Positions 19,751-30,089 are shown, counted from the first letter of the stretch. The stretch is 64,000 nucleotides of DNA from Vibrio aestivus (GCA_003263845.1 JYJN01000138.1:57378-121377); one strand, 5' to 3'. Made by a program: numbers and translations. Notes: a model not told the origin generated them from the sequence alone.

Positions 19751-20776
19751 TTATTTATCTCCGCTCCATAGTGCATTTTGTGGTGGTAGTTCCGGGCTAC
19801 GCTCAGCTTTGTCTTGCTCTGCAAGCTTCTTCCAGCGTTTCATGCCTTTGTGAGAACGTAATTGCGGGTTTGCGATTTCATCAACTGCGAAGTTAAGAAG
19901 CGCAAGACCAATTGCAATAAAGATAAGTGCGATACATGGAGCAAGTAGTTCCCACCAAGCGCCAACAAGCATTGATGAAGACGTACGTACGTTGTTAAGC
20001 ATTACGCCCCAACTGATGCTGCTTGGGTCGCCTAAGCCTAGGAAAGATAGTGTTGCTTCGGTCATGATGGCTAGCATTACTGAACCGATGAAGCTTGCAC
20101 CAACGATTGACACTAGGTTAGGTAGGATTTCTACAAAGATGATGCGCCATGAAGATTCACCCAATACTTCAGCCGCTTTAACAAACTCTTTCTCGCGTAG
20201 AGATAGTGTTTGGGCTCGAACAACACGCGCACCCCAGGCCCAGGAGGTCACACCAATTACTATCGCAATGGTTAATGGCCCAGCTTGTCCGATAAAGGCG
20301 GCGATTACAAACAGCAGTGGGAACTGCGGTATTACTAGCATGATGTTCATAGCCGCGGTGAGTACGTCATCAACTCGACCACCAAAGTAACCCGCTGATA
20401 CACCAATCACTGTTGCTAGGAAACATACAACGATACCTGCGCCAAAACCAACAGCCAAAGAGGTACGAGTTCCGTATACAACCTGAGACCACACGTCACG
20501 ACCCATACGTGAAGTACCTAGTACGTGGTCTGCCTTTTTAGACATCAGTAATGTGCGGCGGTTATCTGCTAGGTTTTCAGCAACCCAACCGTCAGGGTTG
20601 TTTTGTGCAGCTTTAACTACGAAAGCTGGATATTCATGTGGATTACCAGTTTTACGGTCTGGCGCGTGCTTAGTAATAAGCGGCGCGAAGATAGCACCAA
20701 AGATAAAAACACTGATAATTGCTAGGCCAATAAGTGCCTTACCGTTATTCGAAAGTAGTTTAATTAGGGCTTTCAT
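19751..20776 (-). CDS. chitin-oligosaccharide ABC transporter permease, DppC-type
   Basis: Inner-membrane permease of 341 residues with a long periplasmic loop after the first helix, six membrane segments in all, and an EAA-type loop (EVLGESSWRIIFVEILPNLV). It belongs to the BPD_transp_1 oligopeptide class (DppC/OppC). MGRDVWSQVVYGTRTSLAVGFGAG is the conserved entry to the transmembrane core. It pairs with the DppB-type permease just upstream, whose restored stop is two bases before this start. Substrate assignment to chitin oligosaccharides rests on the operon context and on work with the V. cholerae orthologues. Confidence 0.9.
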   Translation of the reverse strand: MKALIKLLSNNGKALIGLAIISVFIFGAIFAPLITKHAPDRKTGNPHEYPAFVVKAAQNNPDGWVAENLADNRRTLLMSKKADHVLGTSRMGRDVWSQVVYGTRTSLAVGFGAGIVVCFLATVIGVSAGYFGGRVDDVLTAAMNIMLVIPQFPLLFVIAAFIGQAGPLTIAIVIGVTSWAWGARVVRAQTLSLREKEFVKAAEVLGESSWRIIFVEILPNLVSIVGASFIGSVMLAIMTEATLSFLGLGDPSSISWGVMLNNVRTSSSMLVGAWWELLAPCIALIFIAIGLALLNFAVDEIANPQLRSHKGMKRWKKLAEQDKAERSPELPPQNALWSGDK

Positions 20777-20778
20777 GA

Positions 20779-21763
20779 TTATTTACCTCCCTTACGTAGG
20801 CGAGGATCCAGTACAACGATTAACAAGTCTGCTAGGAAGTTAAAGAACAGCATAAACAGAGTCATAATAAGTAGCTGACCTTGTAGAACCTGGTAGTCAC
20901 GAGCGTTGATCGCATTAAGAAGAACAGTACCTAGCCTGGGTAGTTAAAGATGATTTCGATAATCAACTGACCACCAATTGCCATACCAAGAGCCATTGAA
21001 AGTGCGGTTACACTCGGTAGCATCGCGTTACGTGCCGCGTAGTTGAAGACAACGCGGTTTTCGCTAAGGCCTTTACCTTTCGCCATCGTAATGTAGTCTT
21101 CGTTCAGCAGGTTAATCATGTTGTTACGCATGCTGATTAGGAAGCCACCAATCTGAATGATAGTTGCACAAATTAGAGGAAGAACAGCGTGGTAAGCAAC
21201 ATCCTTATAAAACTCCCAACTTGTCCAATCAGGAATCAGACCCGGAGTATAGGCGTAGCTGGTCGGGAACCATTTAAAGCTGATTGCGAAAGTATAGAGA
21301 GCTAGCATCGCAGTAACTACAGCCGGAACCGCTTGCACAACGAGCATGGCAGGGAGATAAACGCGTCGTATTTGCTGCCGCGCTTCCATGCTGCAAAAAT
21401 ACCTAGTACCGAACCGATACAGAATGATAGAACTACCGCTGTACCCGCAAGGAATAGTGACCAACCCACAGCGTTGCCAAGCATAGCGTTTACTGTTTGT
21501 GGGTAAGTTTGAATTGAAATACCAAGATTCCAGCTAAAGATACTTTTCAGGTAAGTAAAATATTGTTCATGTAGTGGGCCGTCTACAAAGCCAAGTAGCT
21601 TTGTCATTGCGGCGATACGCTCTGGTGTTACCTGAACAGTTGCATTAGCGAACATCATGGTAACAGGGTCACCTGGCATTGCTCGCGGTATAATAAAGTT
21701 GATCGTAGCGGCTACTAAGAACGCTAAGAAGTAGAACGATAAACGTCGTAAAAAAAATCCCAT
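20779..21763 (-). CDS. chitin-oligosaccharide ABC transporter permease, DppB-type (two frameshifts)
   Basis: First permease of the importer, about 328 residues after repair. The N-terminus MGFFLRRLSFYFLAFLVA begins the first helix, IPRAMPGDPV is the usual DppB entry motif, and AKGKGLSENRVVFNYAARNAMLP is the EAA loop. One base is missing near 21353 (a GGG run) after KYDAFIS. Another is missing near 20934, where EIIFNYPG should continue as LGTVLLNAINARDYQ to the true stop at 20779–20781. Both breaks look like sequencing errors, since the restored sequence is a normal family member throughout. A GC-rich hairpin separates it from the binding-protein gene upstream. Confidence 0.87.
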
Positions 21764-21864
21764 AACTCACACCTTTCCATGCCAGCGACTATCCTGTAGC
21801 TGGTTTCTGGACGAAAAAACCCCTGACGACTGGCGCCATAAATACGCTTCTATAAAGGAAGGGG

Positions 21865-21894
21865 GGAAAAGGCGGTGCGCAAGGCGCGCACCGC
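21865..21894 (-). terminator. GC-rich hairpin between the binding-protein and permease genes
   Basis: On the minus strand GCGGTGCGC-N5-GCGCACCGC, a nine-pair stem, followed by CTTTTCCCCCC. It probably protects the abundant cbp message or stops part of the transcription before the permease genes, parallel to the fbpA–fbpB gap. Confidence 0.65.
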
Positions 21895-21908
21895 AAACTA
21901 ACTAGAAA

Positions 21909-23582
21909 TTAAGATTTAGGTTTTAGATCAAGTACTTGAAGTAGACGCTCCTGAACGCCAGCCCAAATCATTGGACGACCTTTAGGGTTGTTCTCATTCC
22001 ACCAGCCGTCGAAACGAGTAGTGTTGTACTGGAAGTTAGACGCACCAGTCATTACAGGGATAGTGATTTGGTTCTCTGCAATTTTCTTCTGGATGCTGTG
22101 TGCAATTTCAAGCTGCTCTTGACGGTCTGCTGTCTTGTAGAAGCTGTTTAGCAGGCTGTCTAGCTCAGCACTCTTCCAGTGGTGCATAGCGAAACGTGGC
22201 TTACCTTCACCCTCTTGTAGAGCTGAGTTGTAAGTATCGTTCCAGTATTGGTGTGGATCCGCACCTAGGAAGTAGTTTGTGTAACCGATGTCGTATGTCG
22301 CATCTTGCATCGCTTTGTTGTAAACCGCGAAGTCAGGAGTACGTGCAACTGCTTTGATACCAACTTCAGCAAGTTGCTCTACACCAAGCTGTACAGTGTT
22401 GTTGAAGTCAGTCCAGCCGTTTGGTGAGATGATTTCAAAGCTGATTTCTTTACCAGTTGGAGTTTCTACGAAACCGTCACCGTTAGTGTCTTTAAAGCCA
22501 GCTTCTTTAAGAAGAGCTTTCGCGTTTGCAACGTCGTACGTGTTGTAGCCTTTGTACTTGTTGTAAGTTCCTTGGTCAGCCCATGATTTGTGAGCGTCAC
22601 CTAGACCTGATGCGTAGTTGTTCGGGAAACCGATACCGTAGAACGCGATGTCAACGATAGTTTGACGGTCGATAGCCATAGAGAACGCACGACGGAAGTC
22701 AACATTGTTGATTGCTTCGTTGTTACCTTCTTTTGGCGACTTGAAGTTCATCATGAACGACTGAGTACCTGCCGCTGGAGTCCAGTACTTGTGGTTAGGG
22801 TTCGCAGCTGCGTACGTGCTGTCGATGTCTGGGATGAACGAAGAAGTCCAGTCTAGCTCAGAGTTGATGATGCGAGCTAGTAGCTGATCGTTACCAGCGA
22901 TCTGTGGAAGACGTAGACAGTCAACATCTAGGTTTACGTTGTCCCAGTAGTTAGGGTTACGACATTGAACGTAAAGCTGTGGAGTAAATGTGTCGATTGC
23001 AGTGAACGGACCAGAACCTACAGGGTTTTCGTTAGAGAACGTTTCTGGCTTATCTACTTTGCTCCAGATGTGCTCAGGAACGAAAGATACTTTAGTGATC
23101 TCGAATGGAGCGTTAGAAGTTGCTTCAACTAGAGAGAAGATAACTTTACGGTCGCCTTCAGTCTTAACAGATTTAACTACTGAGTTTACACCAGTACGGT
23201 CAAGCTCAGGCTGCTTAGCTAGAAGATCGATTGTAAACTTGATGTCATCAGCAGTGATTGCTTCACCGTCAGACCATTTAATGCCTTCGCGCAGAACAAA
23301 AGTTACTTCCATCAAGTCATCAGACATGTAGAAGTCTTCTGCTAGACGCATAACTGGCTCGTTACCGTGCATTTGGTTGAAAACAACTAGAGGCTCGTAG
23401 ATGAACTCAGTAGTTGTGTTAAGCGCTGTATCTAGGAACGGGTTGAAGTTCCTTACAAACGTTGGGTAGAACTGCGGTACAATAGTTAGCTCACTTTGTG
23501 CGATTGCTGGAGCTGTTACACCTGTTGCTGCTGTAGCGATTACTGCAGTGGCTAGTGCTGTTTTTTTAATTTTGGCAAGCAT
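21909..23582 (-). CDS. cbp: chitin oligosaccharide-binding protein CBP
   Basis: Periplasmic solute-binding protein, family 5 (SBP_bac_5), 557 residues. A Sec signal peptide runs to about residue 29 (…TAPAIAQ). The mature part begins SELTIVPQFYPTFVRNFNPF, and VGSGPFT and the C-terminal NNPKGRPMIWAG fit the oligosaccharide-binding branch. In V. cholerae the orthologue (VC0620) binds (GlcNAc)n and also holds the sensor ChiS inactive when no ligand is present. It is therefore both transporter component and signalling partner. It is the first gene of a ten-gene operon that runs to 9065; the chiS gene lies upstream on the same strand across a 688-base control region. Confidence 0.94.
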   Translation of the reverse strand: MLAKIKKTALATAVIATAATGVTAPAIAQSELTIVPQFYPTFVRNFNPFLDTALNTTTEFIYEPLVVFNQMHGNEPVMRLAEDFYMSDDLMEVTFVLREGIKWSDGEAITADDIKFTIDLLAKQPELDRTGVNSVVKSVKTEGDRKVIFSLVEATSNAPFEITKVSFVPEHIWSKVDKPETFSNENPVGSGPFTAIDTFTPQLYVQCRNPNYWDNVNLDVDCLRLPQIAGNDQLLARIINSELDWTSSFIPDIDSTYAAANPNHKYWTPAAGTQSFMMNFKSPKEGNNEAINNVDFRRAFSMAIDRQTIVDIAFYGIGFPNNYASGLGDAHKSWADQGTYNKYKGYNTYDVANAKALLKEAGFKDTNGDGFVETPTGKEISFEIISPNGWTDFNNTVQLGVEQLAEVGIKAVARTPDFAVYNKAMQDATYDIGYTNYFLGADPHQYWNDTYNSALQEGEGKPRFAMHHWKSAELDSLLNSFYKTADRQEQLEIAHSIQKKIAENQITIPVMTGASNFQYNTTRFDGWWNENNPKGRPMIWAGVQERLLQVLDLKPKS

Positions 23583-23776
23583 AGCTGTTCCTTACTATTT
23601 GCTTTCATTTCACTAATGGATATGAATGTCATCAATTGATAAACACTCTCCAAGGCCTACCTCATTGAAACGTTTGCTACTCGGAGGAAGTAGAAAACTA
23701 GAGTGGCCTGTAGGCCTTTGGCATGAGTAAGAAAACACGCTAATGACCCATTTAGCAATTTCAATTCCCGTTAAAA

Positions 23777-23812
23777 ACGTCAAAATGTTACTGGCTGACG
23801 TCAAACACGTTA
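23777..23812 (-). promoter_or_regulatory. paired direct repeats, candidate ChiS binding sites
   Basis: ACGTCAAAATGTTA (23777–23790) and ACGTCAAACACGTTA (23798–23812) share ACGTCAAA and a trailing GTTA. They are spaced exactly 21 bases, two helical turns. They lie about 200–230 bases upstream of the cbp start. Assignment to ChiS is inference. Confidence 0.4.
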
Positions 23813-24021
23813 ATAAGTCCGTGTTATTTTTATATTCGTTCAATTATTGCACTCTGATCTACCTCTCACTTTTACACGTATCGGTCCTTTTTTGTTAGTG
23901 CCCACTAACCTCTAGTGTTCTGTGAATAATTACTTTGCTCTTTGGTCTTCATTTTTGAGATCTTACTCACTAAGCTGTTTTATCGTTAATTTTTGGAGTT
24001 AATTTAAAACTGCCGAAATGT

Positions 24022-24037
24022 TGTGATTCGGTTCGCA
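24022..24037 (-). promoter_or_regulatory. CRP-like site in the chitin operon control region
   Basis: TGTGA-TTCGGT-TCGCA matches the CRP core TGTGA-N6-TCACA in 9 of 10 positions. It lies about 440 bases before the cbp start codon, so a long leader or distant promoter would be needed. Confidence 0.4.
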
Positions 24038-24223
24038 ATCTGGACTAAATCTCTAACTTTTATGGGGGAATTAGGTGATTAGAGGCACGAACAATCAGTG
24101 TTTTTACGGTTTTATCAGCATTATTCAATGCCTAAATTTTGCTTATTTTGGCTGATGAATTAATCACCATTTGAGTAGGCTGGGTCAGATAGGGACGCAA
24201 AGGTTTGGGCGTGATTTAGACAC

Positions 24224-24252
24224 AAAAAAAGCGCCTTAAAAAGGCGCTTTTT
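24224..24252 (-). terminator. intrinsic terminator after chiS
   Basis: AGCGCCTT-AAA-AAGGCGCT with A and T runs on the two sides, so it can act in both directions; it lies 19 bases past the chiS stop. Confidence 0.9.
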
Positions 24253-24270
24253 GTTGAGATAGGGATTTTG

Positions 24271-27200
24271 TTAGCTGGTCAACAAGTGCTGAAGTTTGTC
24301 TCTTAAGCCTTCAATATGGGTTCGCTCTGGCCCTTGCTCTTGGCAGTGCTCAAGAATGTAATCAAGAGAGCTTAATACCGTCCTCCAGCGAGGCGTCTTA
24401 GGCAATGTTTCCACTCTTAGGTATTTATCCAGTGTTCGGGTTTGAAGGGTGCTACGGTCTAGATATACGCGCCATAGGCCACTTTGTTCAGCAAAGGTAA
24501 ATTTAGTTTGGCCTGTTACTCGCTCCCAGTATTCCAAAGCATTAGTCATCGACTCTACTAACACTTCACGCATAATGTCTTGTTTTGAGCGGGTCTCTCC
24601 CGAGACTTTATCCGCCAAGCGGGTAAATTCGCCCCCCAGTTCTTTGAGTTGCTGCAGTTTGTTCTTATCGCCCTCAAATGCATAACTAGACAAGGCTTCG
24701 ATTGCAGTCTCTAGGTTATTAATGCGTGCGGCATTGACTCCACCTCCGACATTGAAGATGTACATGGATTTTAATCCAGCTCCTTCAGGTAGAGATAGAA
24801 CATCAGATGAAATGTGCTGTCTGACATCTTCAACATAAATATCGATGTTGCCACAATAGTGTGCTTGTTCAACATTTAGATATTTCGGAGCGATCAGCTC
24901 TTCTGCGCTGGAGCGCTTGAGCTGCTCCTGACTGCGTTTGAACAGCTTGGTTGCTGCATGGTTAGCAAACTGAATTTTATTATCGTCACGGATGCAGATG
25001 ATTGCTTCGGGTGCAGACTCAAGCTGCTCTAACAGTCGTCCTTGAGTCTCAAGTAAGCTAGCTTCTACCATCGCTCTGTGCTTGAGTTCCAACTGCAACT
25101 GCTGGTTTTCGATTCGACGTTGCTCAGCTTTGCTTGCGGTTAGGTGCGCAACAATTCGAGCGGCGAGCTCTTGTTTATTAAATGGCTTGGACAAATAGTC
25201 ATTGGCACCCGCTTCAAACCCGCGCACTCGATCATCAGTCTGATTCAATGCGGTTAGCATAATGATTGGCAGTTGTGCGTGGTCGTACTGTTGTCTCAGT
25301 TGCTCGCACACTTGATAACCACTGAGGCCGGGCATCATGATATCGAGCAGTAGGAGTTCAGGCTTTTCTTTCTCTATTTGCTCAAGAGCGTCAGGCCCGT
25401 CGTGAGCAGTTCTCACCCGATAGCCTTCCAAACGCAAGAAACTGTCGAGTACTCTTAAGTTCACCGGCTCATCATCAGCGATCAGCAGTAGAGGCCCGTC
25501 TGGATTTTCAGGTAATGAGTTCGTATCAGGTAAGTCGAGCTCGTTTGATTCCGGTGCCTGATAGTGATTACTCTCTTTATAACTTGCCTTTGCAATTTGC
25601 TGTTCATTCGCGATTGGCAGCGTGAAGCTAAATGTTGTGCCGACCATAGGCTGGCTGCTCACGTATAAGCTGCCGTCCATCAATTCGATCAGTTGTCGGC
25701 TAATTGAAAGCCCTAGACCTGCGCCTTGACGATAGCGGCTTGAATCGCTGCCTGCTTGAATTAATGGTTCGAAAATGTGTTCGAGTTGCTCAGCAGGGAT
25801 GCCTTGACCAGTATCGACGACTTGCACGCGAATGTTGTCATCAACAATGTCAGCAGAAATAACAATTTTACCTTCGCTGGTGTATTTGATGGCATTGCCT
25901 ACAAGGTTATAAAGCACTTGTTCAACTCGCTGCGGATCAGCGCACACCCAAAGGCTTGCATCGTCAATTTGGTTAATGATACGGATTGGTTTACTACCCA
26001 ATAAATGGCTAGACAGCTCAAGTACCAAGCGGGTAGCGCTTGATAGATCCACCGCACTTGTTTGAATGTCTAGATTGCCATAACGCATCTTATGGTAATC
26101 CAATAGGTCATCAACCAAAGTCGTTAAGCGTTGGCCACTACTGATAATGATATCTAGCTGATATTTGTGATCGGCGGTTATTGCGCCATTCGAGCCAGAA
26201 GCGAGGGCTTCGGCAATACCCACCATACCGTGTAGCGGTGTACGCAGTTCATGTGAAGTTGTGGCAAGAAACTCATCTTTAAGTTTATTGGCAAGTTGAA
26301 GATCGTCATTTTGCTTTTGAATGATCTGTAAGTTGCTCTCTAGTTCTTTATTTTGCTGCTTGATCAGTTTCATCTTCTCTCGGATCGATCGCTGCATACG
26401 CTCAAAGCTGATAGCGAGCCTACCAATTTCGTCTTTTCGATTGGTATTGATCATACTTTCATCGAGATCACCTGCAGACACTTTTTCTGCCGCCCAAGTC
26501 AATTTCAGTAGCGGTGAAGTGATGAAGTTCGATAGGTAGTGTGATGATATGAATACCAAGACGACAGCACACAGCATGACAAATACAAACAGCTTCTCAA
26601 GTTGTCTTACACGAGAAAACGCTTCGCTCTCTGGAATTTCTACTACTAGTGCCCAATTAAACCCTTTTACTGAGATCGGTGCATACGCTGCGATGACTTT
26701 CTCGCCAATAGTATTGGTATAGGTTCCAACCTCTGACTCGCCGGATAAAGCTCGCTCAATAACTTCAACACTTTTATCTGCTTCTTCTTGTGAGTAGGCA
26801 AGAGTGCGAACTCGGTTGTCATCACCAACAAGCAAAGTGCGCAAAGAGGAGCTTTTGTTCTGTCCGTCGGCAATCAATTTAGTAATACCATTATTGGGCA
26901 GCCTAAACATTGCGTAGCTGTGTAGATATCCTTGGCGGATTATTGGTGCCCCAAGCCAAGCGACTTGTCTACCATTGGTTACCGAGAAGTCGGAGATAAC
27001 AACAGGTGTATAATCTTGATTGGTTTTACGTCGTTCGGTCACAAGCTCTTTCAATTGACGGAAAGTGTCTCCTAGAACATTATCTTTGTACTCTCCGGTA
27101 AGTAGATTGGTACCAAAATCTTCGTTTTTGAAGATTGAATAAGTCACGTTACCCGAAAGATCAATCAACAGAATATCGTCAAAGTCAGAACGCTTGAGGA

Positions 27201-27661
27201 GTTCTAGGTATGCCCAGTGGTAGCGCTTGTGAAGAAGACGATATCTTTCACTACCTTTATAAACATCTGATTGAGGCAAAACTGAGGTTTTGACTTGGTC
27301 GCCAGAGCCTGGAATATAACGTTGTTGGGCATGATCGCGAGCATCATCAATACTCGTTCCCAGATCTCTGAAAGCATTAACGATGCCATAGAATCGCCCC
27401 GCACTTGCATAAGCCAGCTCAGAACGTACAAAGCCCATGACTTCTGACTCTTTGGCGTACATGTAGTCGATAACTTGCTGCTGTTTTGTATCGCGTACAG
27501 AGGTTAAATGAGAGGTGCTTTGTTCTTGCAAGTCTGTAGTATGAGAATGAAGAAACAGAAGTGCAATGATGGTGAGTGGGGTAATGCTCAATACCAAAAA
27601 ACGCTAACATCAGCGTATTTTGAAGGCGTTTGAATTTTTGTTTTCGATAAAACCTGAACAT
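24271..27661 (-). CDS. chiS: hybrid sensor regulator ChiS of chitin use (one frameshift)
   Basis: Membrane sensor that turns on chitin genes. Restored length is 1129 residues, the length I recall for V. cholerae ChiS. Layout: helix 1 (about 15–37), a large periplasmic sensor domain, helix 2 near 350, HAMP, a HisKA domain with TTSHELRTPLHG, a HATPase domain (GQGIPAEQ, GAGLGLSIS), a receiver domain with LLLLDIMMPG, a PAS-like part, and a C-terminal segment from about 1020. In V. cholerae that last segment is an unusual DNA-binding domain, so ChiS acts directly on promoters. The frame breaks at an A6 run (27596–27601). Five bases there join the start MFRFYRKQKF… to LVLSITPLTIIAL. It has a terminator downstream. 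Confidence 0.94.
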
Positions 27662-27824
27662 AGTAATTACGTCATTTCCGTGAAATTTAACTCATCGACT
27701 GCAATACAAATCAGAAAAAGCAGTATCTAAAATGACGAAATTAACGAGTTTTTTCGCTTTGACAAGCAAGTGCTAATCAAACCGTGCACATAGGCGCATT
27801 TTATTTGAAGTCTGATGGAAAGTT

Positions 27825-27849
27825 GCCCAGTAACTCTGCGTTACTAGGC
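27825..27849 (-). repeat. hairpin between rsmC and chiS
   Basis: GCCCAGTAAC-TCTGC-GTTACTAGGC, a ten-pair stem with one mismatch, 28 bases past the rsmC stop. There is no T run, so it is more likely an RNA-processing or stabilising structure than a full terminator. Confidence 0.5.
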
Positions 27850-27876
27850 ATAGTAATTACTTACTGTAGACAGATA

Positions 27877-28911
27877 TCACTTATTGGCGTGATAGATGGC
27901 AAATTTGTTTGTCTTGCTCAAAGTTTCACAATGACCAAACGTCTTTTCAATGATAGGAGGGTATTTCAAGAAGCTGTTGGCCACAATGTACAGATGACCG
28001 GTTTGGCTTTGATGGTTTGGTGCATCAGCAAGCAATGTTTCAGTCGCACTGTAGCTGGTATCTAATCCGGCATGAAATGGCGGATTACTAACAATAAACT
28101 GATAATCCTTTGCAGTATCTGAATAGACATCTGAGGCAAATACTCGACCTTGTAAATGGTTTGCTTTTAATGTCTCTTTTGACGATTCAACCGCAAGCGC
28201 ACTGATATCGCACATCTCAAGTTCAATGGAAGGGTTAAGGCTAGCCATGACTGCGCCGAGCACTCCTGCGCCACAGCCGAAATCCAGTACCTTTCCGGAT
28301 AAGGATGGAAGTGTATCCAATAGAAGTTTACTGCCAACATCAAACTCACCATGACTAAACACACCCGGTAAGCTTTTTACTTGAATGGACAGGTTATTGT
28401 ATTGCACTTGATAAGATTTGAACCAATTATCAAGAACAAAGGGTTTAGGCTGTTGAGTACACTGTCCCCAATAGAAAGAGCAGCGTCGAGCCGAATCGTA
28501 TTTTGTGACAATGCCGTAAGCCTTGAACATCTTTTCGATGCTTTTCACACCCGAACGGTTCTCACCAACCACGACGATTTCAGTATTTACGCCGAGTTTA
28601 GCCAGTAACATAGCTAATAAATATTCGGCTTCTGCTTTCGCTTTTGGCCAGTAGAGCAAGATAAGATCTGGTTTAGCTCCTTTGCCTTCGTCGAACTCGA
28701 ACTCTGCGCCAAATTGACACGTCAAATTCGATTGCTTTTGAATTTGACGGTAATAACCATAGTTGGTGGTAAACACCGAGACTGATTCGCAATGCTCAGC
28801 TAACTCGCGTGGGAAGAGGTCTTCGACTTCACCTGCGACGAGCACATGCTTACCTGAGAAATACTCAAGTTGGCGTTGGGCGATTTGGCTAGGAGCAATA
28901 TAAGCGGACAT
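27877..28911 (-). CDS. rsmC: 16S rRNA (guanine-1207-N2)-methyltransferase RsmC
   Basis: Ribosome-maturation enzyme of 344 residues that methylates G1207 of 16S rRNA in the 30S subunit using S-adenosylmethionine. It has two tandem Rossmann-like domains. The N-terminal one is degenerate ([22 protein letters not shown]…). The C-terminal one has the SAM motif [12 protein letters not shown] (about 200–211) and the catalytic N2-guanine motif NPPFH. The ATG at 28911 is preferred because the known orthologues begin MSAY; a longer in-frame reading adds 13 unrelated residues. It lies between a PerM-like gene and chiS, as in V. cholerae. Confidence 0.95.
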   Translation of the reverse strand: MSAYIAPSQIAQRQLEYFSGKHVLVAGEVEDLFPRELAEHCESVSVFTTNYGYYRQIQKQSNLTCQFGAEFEFDEGKGAKPDLILLYWPKAKAEAEYLLAMLLAKLGVNTEIVVVGENRSGVKSIEKMFKAYGIVTKYDSARRCSFYWGQCTQQPKPFVLDNWFKSYQVQYNNLSIQVKSLPGVFSHGEFDVGSKLLLDTLPSLSGKVLDFGCGAGVLGAVMASLNPSIELEMCDISALAVESSKETLKANHLQGRVFASDVYSDTAKDYQFIVSNPPFHAGLDTSYSATETLLADAPNHQSQTGHLYIVANSFLKYPPIIEKTFGHCETLSKTNKFAIYHANK

Positions 28912-29003
28912 AACAGACTCGGTTCGATCAAAAGAGGCAGATTTTCGCACAATCTGCCCTCCGCTTGAAGAAGTTTAGCGCTGGAAGAAACTACACCGAT
29001 TTA

Positions 29004-30089
29004 TTAACTGTTGTCTTGCTTGTCTAAAAAGTCTTTGAATTCTTCTTCATACATGTTAAATAGCACCATAGTGATGGCAAAAATAAGTGGACCGTAGATT
29101 AGGCCGATGAGACCAAATAGATGAATACCGCCAAGCAGCGAGAAGAAGATCATTAAGGTGTTCATGCCGGCACTACCTTGCATCAGTAATGGGCGAAGAA
29201 CGTTGTCGATCGAGCCTACGATAGCTACTGACCATACCGTTAAGAAGATAGCCCAAGTAATGTCACCGATGAGGAACAGATACAGAGCGGCTGGTATCCA
29301 GATTAGAGCAGTACCCACAACAGGGATAAAGGAAGCGAAGCCCATCATCGTGCCCCAGAATAGGCCTGGGAAACCAGCTAACCACATACCGATACCACCA
29401 GCAAAACCTTGTGCTATCGCGGTGAGAAATGATCCCATCACTGCCGATTTTGATACCTTCTCGATCTCATCAAGCAGTTTGTCTTCTTGGCTTCTCGACA
29501 AAGGTAGAATATGACGAATGGCGCTAATGATCTTGTCGTGATCTCTTAATAAGAAGAACAAGACAAAAAGCATTAAGAAAAAACTCATCAAAAAGTTAGT
29601 GGCGTCACCGAGGATCTTAGCGGAAACACCAACTAAGTTAGTACCAAACGACGTCGCGAACTGAGCGATCTTTTGTGCGATATCCTCAGGGCGAATTTCA
29701 TCGAAAGGCAGGTAGGTATTAGCCAACGATAACGCTTTAACAACAAAAGGATGTTCAAAAATGGTTTGGATACCACCATGCGTTACCCATTGATACGCAT
29801 TTTGTGAGAACAGGGAGCCTTGTTGGACAATCGCCGTAAAAACGAACATCAGTGGAATAACGATGATGAAAGTGAGTACGATGCAAGAAAGCAATGATGA
29901 GACGTTGGGATGATTTGGTAGCTTTTTCTCAAACCATTGATGGATAGGGAACATCAACAGCGAAATGATGAAAGCCATCACGATAGAATTCATGTATGGC
30001 GCAACTAATAAATAGCAGGCAAATGCCGAAGCTAACAGTGCGATGATAAGTACCCAGTGGCTAGGGACAATTTTGAGTTTATCCGACAC
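29004..30089 (-). CDS. PerM-like AI-2E family membrane permease
   Basis: Inner-membrane protein of the AI-2E/PerM/YdiK transporter family, about 361 residues with seven or eight hydrophobic segments. The two tandem helices near the start (WVLIIALLASAFACYLLV, SIVMAFIISLLMFP), the P-V-V-G-T segment (SFIPVVGTALIWIP), IVGSIDNVLRPLLM, and LFGLIGLIYGPLI are characteristic. Family members have been linked to autoinducer export or ion antiport; the substrate here is unknown. I favour the GTG at 30089, which follows GGAACGAAA; an in-frame TTG at 30134 would add 15 residues. It ends about 90 bases before rsmC. Confidence 0.82.
   Translation of the reverse strand: MSDKLKIVPSHWVLIIALLASAFACYLLVAPYMNSIVMAFIISLLMFPIHQWFEKKLPNHPNVSSLLSCIVLTFIIVIPLMFVFTAIVQQGSLFSQNAYQWVTHGGIQTIFEHPFVVKALSLANTYLPFDEIRPEDIAQKIAQFATSFGTNLVGVSAKILGDATNFLMSFFLMLFVLFFLLRDHDKIISAIRHILPLSRSQEDKLLDEIEKVSKSAVMGSFLTAIAQGFAGGIGMWLAGFPGLFWGTMMGFASFIPVVGTALIWIPAALYLFLIGDITWAIFLTVWSVAIVGSIDNVLRPLLMQGSAGMNTLMIFFSLLGGIHLFGLIGLIYGPLIFAITMVLFNMYEEEFKDFLDKQDNS

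Larger units (their letters stand above)
23583..24270 (-). other. 688-base control region of the chitin operon
   Basis: Holds no convincing gene. Visible elements are a terminator for chiS (24224–24252), a CRP-like site (24022–24037), two direct repeats ACGTCAAA…GTTA 21 bases apart (23777–23790, 23798–23812), an inverted repeat AACACG-N10-CGTGTT (23804–23825) and an 11-base inverted repeat in the presumed leader (23650–23660 with 23710–23721). In V. cholerae ChiS, SlmA and cAMP-CRP are reported to act on the equivalent promoter. I could not place a confident −10/−35 pair. Confidence 0.6.

Noticed and set aside
13121..21763. Degenerate chitin operon (several pseudogenes)
   Set aside because: All breaks are single bases, many in or beside runs, with no other decay; equal breaks occur in essential genes of the same window, so sequencing error is likelier.
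27784..28065. Plus-strand open frame across the rsmC end
   Set aside because: Overlaps conserved rsmC codons and a hairpin, with no ribosome site or recognisable product.
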